Shown here: positions 57,074 to 64,000 of the stretch, in pieces
Numbering within the stretch: position 1 is the first letter of the stretch
Layout of the letters: every line of letters begins with the position of its first letter
DNA from: Candidatus Iainarchaeum sp.
GTDB lineage: Archaea > Iainarchaeota > Iainarchaeia > Iainarchaeales > DTGL01
Length of the DNA stretch: 64,000 nucleotides
Direction of reading: 5' to 3'
Assembly (NCBI GenBank): GCA_026413945.1
Contig: JAOAJX010000003.1
Location: 62,001-126,000 of the forward strand
Translations under genes and position numbers: made by a program
The notes under the pieces: model-generated
Database searches by the model: none
Seen by the model: only the letters and a program-made list of their open reading frames with translations
Told to the model about the DNA's origin: nothing

Positions 57074-58762
57074 CTATTTTAGCCCCAGCAATTTTTTCAT
57101 CTCTTCATAAGGTGGTGGCACTCTAAGCGCAGCAGCTATTTTTCTTTTTCTCTCATCAGAACTTTTTGTTTCCACAATTCTATGAAGCGATTTTTCTATT
57201 TTCAATTCGTGGTTAAGAATCTCCTCTCTTACAGATCCCCATTTTTCAGGGCTGTTGAGAAATCTGATAAAAACATTTCTTTGGGTCTCAATTAAAGCCC
57301 TTCTGTCCCCTATAAAAAGGCCACAAAATAAAGGCGCCAATGTTTTGTTTTGTTCGCTAAAGGGATTTATAAAGTGACCGTGTTCACACAGCCTTAACCT
57401 CATTTCTTTTGCGATCTCCTTCAACCTTTTTTCTGCCGAACTATCAGAAGCAATTAACGCATAGTCGATATCACTGCCTGCTCTTGCGTAGCCTTTCGCT
57501 AAGCTGCCGAGTATAACTATGCCTATGAATTTGTCCTCATACTCTCGTTTTAGCTGTGTGGCTGCTTCACGAAGCGGTTTTATGTCCGCTAAAATTTCCT
57601 TCAGATGAGGCATTGCTGCAAAAGGCCTTCTTGTTAATAGCAAAAGTTCTCTTGCATTAATCATACTAATAGCCTCTTCAGCATGCCTGCGCAAGTGATA
57701 ATCCCCTTTTTCAACCATCATGGCAAGCGCTCTGAAATCTTTTTTCTCGAGGTAATATCTCGCAAGGGCTTCAGCAGCATACTCTTTCGTTACCCAATCC
57801 TCATCAAGAAGCAGTTTTTCAAGTGCCTTAACGCCTTTTGGGCCAATTTTAAGTAAGGCTCTTGCAGAAGGCTCCTTACGATCTAATTCACTGTTTCTCA
57901 TGATTTCCATCAAAGCAGGTATTGCAGCTTCACCTCTCTTTCCAAGCTCCTGAGCAACAGCTCTTGTTATATCATATGAATTTCCGGCTTTTGCAAGCTC
58001 TACTAATTTGCTTATGCCTTCTCTGCCTGGAAATATTCTAGAAATTGCGGCGACCGCTTCTCTTTTCGCCAACCAATGTTCGCTCCTTAGAAGTGTCATT
58101 AATAAGGATAACCCACGTTTCCCCATCATTGCGAGCCCATGTGCTGCGCCGGCTCTTATCTGCCCGTCTTCATGGTAAACAAGGCCTCGCAGTGCATTAT
58201 AATCGCCCTGCTTTGCATATATTATTGATGCTGCTTTGGAAAGATCCATCCATGCTGAAACCTCCAGTAATGACAGATTGTTTAATATTTTATTGGCCAA
58301 AGGCGCTGCCTTTTCGCCAGCAAGATGTAATGCTTCGACAACTGAGATCTGGATAGAACTTCTGCCACTATCAAAAAGTCTTTCAAGGTCGGCTATCCGA
58401 CCCTGTTTTGCATAACGCCTCGCCAGGGATAAAGACGCCCTTTTCACCACATCGTAATTTCCAGAGCGCAAAAGCTTTTCCAATTCATTAGTTGTCAGGC
58501 TTTCAAAGGGTCTTTTTTCTATGATCAGCCTTTCACAAGCTGCCTTTCTTATAACTGGATCTTTACTTAGAGCCATTGTGGATAGTAGTTTTGCGCTAAC
58601 TTTCTTCTTCTGGAGCCGCCTTATCGCATAATCATAAGGAAGTTGCTGCCTTGGGAAAGTAGAGGCGGGCGGCTTTATGCCAGATGCAATTATTTCTTTT
58701 CTGGCATCTTCCCTCTGCACGCGTAGCATACTGGGCTTAGGCTTTTTGAACTGTGGTTTCAC
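57074..58762 (-). CDS. HEAT-repeat protein fused to pol-beta superfamily nucleotidyltransferase domain
   Basis: N-terminal HEAT/PBS-type repeats (e.g. GQIRAGAAHGLAMMGKRGLSLLMTLLRSEHWLAKREAVAAISRIF); C-terminal GIVILGSLAKGYARAGSDIDYALI NTase signature. Confidence 0.82.
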   Translation of the reverse strand: MKPQFKKPKPSMLRVQREDARKEIIASGIKPPASTFPRQQLPYDYAIRRLQKKKVSAKLLSTMALSKDPVIRKAACERLIIEKRPFESLTTNELEKLLRSGNYDVVKRASLSLARRYAKQGRIADLERLFDSGRSSIQISVVEALHLAGEKAAPLANKILNNLSLLEVSAWMDLSKAASIIYAKQGDYNALRGLVYHEDGQIRAGAAHGLAMMGKRGLSLLMTLLRSEHWLAKREAVAAISRIFPGREGISKLVELAKAGNSYDITRAVAQELGKRGEAAIPALMEIMRNSELDRKEPSARALLKIGPKGVKALEKLLLDEDWVTKEYAAEALARYYLEKKDFRALAMMVEKGDYHLRRHAEEAISMINARELLLLTRRPFAAMPHLKEILADIKPLREAATQLKREYEDKFIGIVILGSLAKGYARAGSDIDYALIASDSSAEKRLKEIAKEMRLRLCEHGHFINPFSEQNKTLAPLFCGLFIGDRRALIETQRNVFIRFLNSPEKWGSVREEILNHELKIEKSLHRIVETKSSDERKRKIAAALRVPPPYEEMKKLLGLK

Positions 58763-58852
58763 AATATTATTAGAATTGATTGTTTTTTATTGGTTTTGAA
58801 ACCCTCTTTCTTTTTAAAACATATTAAAAAACTTTGCTTCAAGTTGTGATTT

Positions 58853-60469
58853 ATGGATTTGGGCCCTTTAATAGCCCCAATTTTTGGAATTCTCGCAGGC
58901 CTTGCCGTTTTCCTTTTTGGCATGTCAATGCTTTCTGAAACACTCAAGAGCGTTGCGGGCGAAAAATTAAAAAAATTGCTTGAAAGATTTACAAACAGCC
59001 GCATTAAAGCGTGTGCAGTAGGCGCTTTTGTAACCGGAATTCTACAAAGCTCTTCATTAATGATGGTTGTTTTCATTGGCTTTCTTAATGCAGGTATGAT
59101 GAGCCTGGAGCAAGCAGTATGGGCAATGCTTGGGGCTGAGATAGGCACTACTGTTACTGCACAATTGCTTGCTGGGGCAGTGTCCTTCAAGTTGGTTGAC
59201 CTTTTAGGCATGCCTTTCCTTGCAGCTGGCTTTTTTGCCCAGCTGATGTCTAGAAAAAAATCTTTCAAGAGCGCCGGAAAAATAATTTTTGCAGTTGGTC
59301 TTATCCTTCTTGGAATGGACTTAATGTCTGATGCAGTTGGCCATATTAAGAAAGATCCAAACGCAAAAGACTTACTAGCATCTTTTGGTACACAGCCAGT
59401 GCTGGGTGTTTTGGCTGGAGCTATTTTCACTGCAATAGTACAGAGCTCGTCAGCTACTACCGCACTTGTCATAGCTATTTCAACAACAGGCGCTATTACA
59501 CTGCCAGGAGCAATTGCAATAATCCTCGGCGCGAACATAGGCACAACATTTGATACGCATTTAGCAGCGATAGGTTCAAACATTTCCGGTAAAAAACTAG
59601 CTTTTATACAAAGCACTGTAAATGTGCTTGGGGCAATAGCTTTCATCCCATTCATTTACCAGTTTTCAGCCGTTATGGCCGCCACGAGCAACGAGCTTCC
59701 CAGGCAGATTGCAAACAGCCACACGACATTTAATGTTGTCTGCACTGCAGTTGCGTTGCCACTGTCTGCATATCTAGTGAAAATTTCTGGCAGAATCATT
59801 AAAGGGCATGATGTTAGAGTTGAGCGCGGTCTGAAACATATTAACAAAAAAATTGCAGCTGTGCCTTCCGTTGCGTTGGCACAGATTAAGAAAGAAGTTT
59901 TGCGTATGTCTGATATTGCATTAGAGATGATAAAAATATCGAGGAAAGCACTTCTTGAGAATGATCTTTCAATGAAAAAACAGCTCTATGAATACGAGGA
60001 TACGCTTGATGAACTTAAACTAATACTTTTTATAATGGTCGAGGATTTGTGCAAAGGCGAGCTTAACTGCGAAGATCATAGAAATGCGGCAATGCTTAAA
60101 AGTCACATCATCGATATCGAGCGCGTGGGTGACCATGCAAACAATCTTTTTGAGCTTGCAGAGAAAAAGCGTGAACTTAAGACAGAATTTTCCACAAAAG
60201 AGAAAAAGGAACTAAACCACTATTTTGAACTCGCAACTGAAGCTTATTTGGCTGGCGCTAAAGCACTTAGGTGCGCTGAAGAGGTGCATTATAAAAAAAT
60301 AATAAAAAACGAGCAGGAACTTGACATGATTCAGGAAAGGATTGAAAAAATTGAATCAAAGGAAAAGGAGAAAAAAAGCGCTATAATAATGGTTGAGGCA
60401 TTTCTCAATCTGGAAAGGATAAGCGATCATGCCAAGAACATTATGAGAACCTTGCAGCAAGGTTTTTGA
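58853..60469 (+). CDS. Na/Pi cotransporter family protein with PhoU-like C-terminus
   Basis: FLFGMSMLSETLK; TGILQSSSLMMVV and VQSSSATTALVIAIS duplicated QSSS motifs; C-terminal helical PhoU-like region. Confidence 0.92.
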   Translation: MDLGPLIAPIFGILAGLAVFLFGMSMLSETLKSVAGEKLKKLLERFTNSRIKACAVGAFVTGILQSSSLMMVVFIGFLNAGMMSLEQAVWAMLGAEIGTTVTAQLLAGAVSFKLVDLLGMPFLAAGFFAQLMSRKKSFKSAGKIIFAVGLILLGMDLMSDAVGHIKKDPNAKDLLASFGTQPVLGVLAGAIFTAIVQSSSATTALVIAISTTGAITLPGAIAIILGANIGTTFDTHLAAIGSNISGKKLAFIQSTVNVLGAIAFIPFIYQFSAVMAATSNELPRQIANSHTTFNVVCTAVALPLSAYLVKISGRIIKGHDVRVERGLKHINKKIAAVPSVALAQIKKEVLRMSDIALEMIKISRKALLENDLSMKKQLYEYEDTLDELKLILFIMVEDLCKGELNCEDHRNAAMLKSHIIDIERVGDHANNLFELAEKKRELKTEFSTKEKKELNHYFELATEAYLAGAKALRCAEEVHYKKIIKNEQELDMIQERIEKIESKEKEKKSAIIMVEAFLNLERISDHAKNIMRTLQQGF

Positions 60470-60485
60470 TGTTTAGGTGAGTCAT

Positions 60486-60704
60486 ATGGTCAAAAAAGCA
60501 GATAACCCAAAAAAGCTCTACCGATCAAGCAAAAACAATTGGCTTGGCGGCGTTTGTGGCGGCATAGGCGAATACTTTGAAGTTGATCCAAATATAGTCC
60601 GAATCGTTTGGATTGCCCTTACACTGGCTTCTCTGGGCTTTGGCCTGTTGCTTTATATTGCCGCGTGGCTTATAATACCACTGAATACAGAACAGTCAAA
60701 ATAA
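60486..60704 (+). CDS. PspC domain protein
   Basis: KKLYRSSKNNWLGGVCGGIGEYFEVDPNIVRIVWIALTLAS. Confidence 0.9.
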   Translation: MVKKADNPKKLYRSSKNNWLGGVCGGIGEYFEVDPNIVRIVWIALTLASLGFGLLLYIAAWLIIPLNTEQSK

Positions 60705-60764
60705 TCAGAATATTCTAAACTATCCCAAGTTTTTTAATATGTTTTGTACAAAAATTTTATTTTA

Positions 60765-61499
60765 ATGTATAACGAATGGAAAAAATACAATAGAAAAAAA
60801 TTCCTTAAAAGTCTTGAAAGGAAAGGAATGCAAGTACATTTAATAACTCACCCTCTAATTTTGGAGGAGCTTACAAGACTTAGAGACAAAAGTACCAATC
60901 GCTTCGAGTTTAGGCATTCACTGCGAAGGATGGGAGAGCTTTTAACATATGAGCTCCTTAGGTTTGGGAAGATCAAAAAAATACCTTTGGTTACGCCACT
61001 TGGCAAATCTCACGGCTATAAGCTTGAAGATGGCTATGTTGTGGTACCTGTTTTAAGAGCTGGAGTTCCAATTGCAGAAGGCTTCAATGCAATGATAAGC
61101 AGTGTTGAGATTGCCTTTGTTTCATGCTGGCGTGACAAGGATCTTAGCGTTGTTGTTGAGTATGCAAAAGTTCCAGACATAAGCAATAAGCAGGTTATAA
61201 TAATAGATCCTATGCTAGCAACAGGCCACAGCTTGTGCGCAGTCTACGAAACTTTGAGAAGGTTTGGTAAGGCCAAAAGTTGGAAGATACTTGCTGTGAT
61301 CGCAAGCCCTGTTGGCTTGAAAGAGATCAGCAAGAGCTTTCCAAAAGGCACAGATGTTTTTATCTGTGCTTTAGATGATAGTGCTTTTGGCAAGGATTTC
61401 TTAGGGCCTGGTCTCAATTCACACGGTTATATTGTGCCAGGCCTTGGCGATGCTGGAGATCGGGCCTATGGTTCACCTTTAAAACTAAGTAAGAAATAA
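60765..61499 (+). CDS. upp: Uracil phosphoribosyltransferase
   Basis: VPVLRAGVPIAEGF; IIIDPMLATGHSLCAV PRPP motif; HGYIVPGLGDAGDRAYG. Confidence 0.93.
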   Translation: MYNEWKKYNRKKFLKSLERKGMQVHLITHPLILEELTRLRDKSTNRFEFRHSLRRMGELLTYELLRFGKIKKIPLVTPLGKSHGYKLEDGYVVVPVLRAGVPIAEGFNAMISSVEIAFVSCWRDKDLSVVVEYAKVPDISNKQVIIIDPMLATGHSLCAVYETLRRFGKAKSWKILAVIASPVGLKEISKSFPKGTDVFICALDDSAFGKDFLGPGLNSHGYIVPGLGDAGDRAYGSPLKLSKK

Positions 61500-61532
61500 G
61501 AGCAGTATTTATAGTGCTTTGGCCTTTTTTAC

Positions 61533-62057
61533 CTATTTTCTTCTTTTTACGCTTTCAGCGATTTCTTCATCAAGTTTTTTAAGTTCACTCTCACTTAATT
61601 CAAATTCGCTTTCTTTGCTTTTTCTCTCAAATAATATGAAATATGAGCCAAGCATCAAGGCATATCCAAAAATCAAAGTACCAGCCCCTAAAAGCATAAG
61701 AATTATTCCTTCCTCTAAAGAAGGGTTAAGCATTGCAAAGGCTATGCCACCAAAATAAAATAACGCGAAAACAATAAGCAGTATTTGAGCATATAACCTT
61801 CTTTTTTCGCTCACGAGCTTTTCGTCGTAAAAAGGCTTCAGGCCCTCTTTTCCTGAATTTTTAACGCAGCTTTTACAAAGGACGCCGTCTTCTGTTACAA
61901 ACAAGCATGCACCACAAACCGCTCTGCTGCAGTTAGGGCATTCGTAAATCGAAAGGTCAAATATTGGTGGAAAGCCACGATGCACAGAGCACCATGGATA
62001 TAAAATTTGCTTTCTAATTATAGACCATTTACTTTCAGGGTTTTTATCGTCACTCAT
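61533..62057 (-). CDS. Zinc-finger (B-box-like) membrane protein
   Basis: CSVHRGFPPIFDLSIYECPNCSRAVCGACLFVTEDGVLCKSC followed by two TM segments. Confidence 0.6.
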   Translation of the reverse strand: MSDDKNPESKWSIIRKQILYPWCSVHRGFPPIFDLSIYECPNCSRAVCGACLFVTEDGVLCKSCVKNSGKEGLKPFYDEKLVSEKRRLYAQILLIVFALFYFGGIAFAMLNPSLEEGIILMLLGAGTLIFGYALMLGSYFILFERKSKESEFELSESELKKLDEEIAESVKRRK

Positions 62058-63247
62058 CTCAATGACCTAGCGAATTCCTCTATCTTGTTGAAGGCTTCTT
62101 CAAGGATATTTAATGGTGGTAGGATAACTATTCGGAAGTGTTTTGTGCCTTGCTTTTGCCCAAATCCAGAGCCATGTACAACACAGACGCCTTTTTCCCG
62201 CAACAAACCTAATGCAAATTCCTTATCATCTTTCACAGGAAGCTCTATTTTTGGAAATGCATAAAAAGCAGCATTCGGCTTTTGACAGCTTATACCTTTT
62301 ATTTCATTTAACCTTTTTACAGAATAATCGCGCCTCTTTCTTAGCTTTTTCACAGCATCCTTTATGTGCTTCTTGCTGCCTTCAAGAGCCGGCTTTATCG
62401 CATACTGAAATGGATGTACTGCACAGAGCCTAGCTCTTGCCAACCTTGAGATAGCATCCATTATGTCTGAATTTTGCAGCAGGAACTCGTTTGGCGCAAT
62501 CCAGCCCATTCGAAATCCGGTTGCTAAATAGTTTTTGCTAAGCCCATTTGCCACAATGACTGGGACATCTTTTGCTAAAGCCCCCATGCAATAATGCTTT
62601 TCTTTTTCATCGAGAAGAAGTTCATCATATATTTCATCAGAAAATATCACTAGCTTGTGCTCTGCCGCTATGCTTATGATTTCTTCGAGTGTTTTCTTGC
62701 TGTAATTCGTGCCTGTCGGATTGTTTGGGTTTATCACCACAATGGCTTTAGTTTTTTTGTCAATGTTCTTTCTTATACTCTCTATATCAGGCTGCCAACC
62801 TCTGCTCTCATCCAAATCATAATATTTTTCCTCTACATCATAAAAAGGCAAAGCTGCAGAATAAACTGGATAGCAGGGCCTTGGGAGAAGTATGCTTTCC
62901 CCAGGATTTGCAACGCAGCTCATAGCAAACCAAATCAACTCAGAGGATCCATTGCCAAGCAGCACATTTTCAGGTTCAACCCTCATCCCTTTTCTATTGA
63001 AATTCTCTGCGATTGCTTCTCGAGCCTCTTTTATACCCTCACTCGGCGCATAGCTCTCTCCTTTCTGCTTCGAATCAAAGACAGCTTTCCATAAGTGCTC
63101 CGGAGTTCGGAAGTCATATTTTAATGGATCCCCAATGTTTAAGTAGAGCACTTTTTTGCCCTGTTTTTCCAGTTTTGAGGCCTCCACTACAATATCTCTA
63201 ATTGCATATGAAACTTTCTCGGAACGTTTTGAAGCTTTGAAAAACAT
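62054..63247 (-). CDS. Class I/II pyridoxal-phosphate aminotransferase
   Basis: VVINPNNPTGTNYSKKTLEEI; SDEIYDELL; ANGLSKNYLATGFRMGWI. Confidence 0.93.
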   Translation of the reverse strand: MFFKASKRSEKVSYAIRDIVVEASKLEKQGKKVLYLNIGDPLKYDFRTPEHLWKAVFDSKQKGESYAPSEGIKEAREAIAENFNRKGMRVEPENVLLGNGSSELIWFAMSCVANPGESILLPRPCYPVYSAALPFYDVEEKYYDLDESRGWQPDIESIRKNIDKKTKAIVVINPNNPTGTNYSKKTLEEIISIAAEHKLVIFSDEIYDELLLDEKEKHYCMGALAKDVPVIVANGLSKNYLATGFRMGWIAPNEFLLQNSDIMDAISRLARARLCAVHPFQYAIKPALEGSKKHIKDAVKKLRKRRDYSVKRLNEIKGISCQKPNAAFYAFPKIELPVKDDKEFALGLLREKGVCVVHGSGFGQKQGTKHFRIVILPPLNILEEAFNKIEEFARSLR

Positions 63248-63298
63248 ATATGTTGAAAGAGATATCGAAAATTATTAAAAATAATGTGTTGTTATAGC

Positions 63299-63331
63299 GA
63301 GATGGCTATTTACTAAATAGTCCCTAATCTC
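63299..63331. terminator. Hairpin between thioredoxin-like and aminotransferase genes
   Basis: GAGAT-GG-CTATTTA-C-TAAATAG-TCCCTA-ATCTC followed by T6 on + strand; 15-nt perfect palindromic core. Confidence 0.45.
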
Positions 63332-63336
63332 TTTTT

Positions 63337-63783
63337 TCAAACATTTTGCAAGATTTCTATGCTGTTCTCCGTGTGATACTTAAGAATTAGCTTACAGATG
63401 GCTTTTTTTATCATCTGTTTAGGTGGATAGTTGTATATTTTACCTTTGTAAAAATACACTCTACAACCACACTTGCACTCCTTTGTAACATATTCTGAGG
63501 CCCCTCCGGTTTTATTAGCAATTTTTTCACATGGAATGCATCTATTTTTAGCGATTGTTTCTTGGATGTCTTCACCATTAATTCTAACTGTTGGGGACCC
63601 AACAAAATTAAATTTTTTGGCTTTATTCTCCGAGTCGATTATAATTTCTTCCACCTCTGCTTTCAACCCCAACTCCTTCAAGCTTTCTTTAACTAACTTC
63701 TTTGTTTTTACACACCATGGGCAATCTAAAAGGTACAATACCTGAATTTTTATTTTCGACTTTTTATCAGTAGTTTTTATCAT
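63337..63783 (-). CDS. Thioredoxin/glutaredoxin-like protein
   Basis: VLYLLDCPWCVKTKKLVKESLKELG; FVGSPTVRINGEDI; extra CIPCEK and CKCGC motifs. Confidence 0.75.
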   Translation of the reverse strand: MIKTTDKKSKIKIQVLYLLDCPWCVKTKKLVKESLKELGLKAEVEEIIIDSENKAKKFNFVGSPTVRINGEDIQETIAKNRCIPCEKIANKTGGASEYVTKECKCGCRVYFYKGKIYNYPPKQMIKKAICKLILKYHTENSIEILQNV

Positions 63784-64000
63784 CCCTATCAGCTTTCCAC
63801 ATCGCAGTATATTGCTTTTGTATTTCTGAGTTTTTTTGGCTCAGGGTTGGATTGTCTCCTCATTGCTTGCGCTCTGCCGGTGTTAACCTCATCATTGCCG
63901 TAAAAATATTCCTCTGTAAGTCAATTAAAAATTATGTTTTGAGTTGAGCAACACCTTTATTTTTCCTGATCTGGGTGCTTTACTTTGCTCTTTTTAAATG

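Noticed and set aside
58759-59655. 298-aa minus-strand ORF
   Set aside because: Antisense to the Na/Pi cotransporter gene, which has clear conserved motifs; the antisense translation is low-complexity and unconvincing
63784-64000. Minus-strand open frame EEYFYGNDEVNTGRAQAMRRQSNPEPKKLRNTKAIYCDVES*
   Set aside because: No convincing start codon after the upstream in-frame stop; at window edge; no family recognised. Possibly a gene remnant but unsupported

Overview
AT-rich, gene-dense 64 kb archaeal chromosomal window. Archaeal assignment rests on aRF1, Dph2/Dph6, L40e, FEN-1 with a PIP-like C-terminus, a UbiA-type archaeal lipid prenyltransferase, pyruvoyl-dependent ArgDC, EndoQ, a tetraether-synthase-like radical SAM protein and an intron-containing tRNA. 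Gene content and compactness suggest a DPANN/Diapherotrites-Micrarchaeota-like lineage, but that is inference. I call about 60 protein genes and 6 tRNA genes: Glu, Asn, Leu, Ser, Asp with intron, Arg. There is no CRISPR array, rRNA operon, transposase or integrase. Accessory content is mainly cell-surface: a putative S-layer protein, several Cys-rich or S/T/P-stalked exported proteins, and a secreted TSP3-repeat/transglutaminase-like protein next to a membrane-anchored partner. Best candidates for something new: (1) a GNAT + retropepsin-like protease + two RimK-like ATP-grasp cluster at 39555-42231, one ATP-grasp looking degenerate; (2) a HEAT-repeat/pol-beta nucleotidyltransferase fusion; (3) a Cys-repeat surface gene split by a 1-nt frame disruption; (4) a secreted transglutaminase-like gene whose signal peptide appears to start at ATA; (5) an mTERF-like helical protein and a stand-alone EF-Tu-domain-2-like protein side by side. 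All family calls come from reading motifs by eye; no database search was run.
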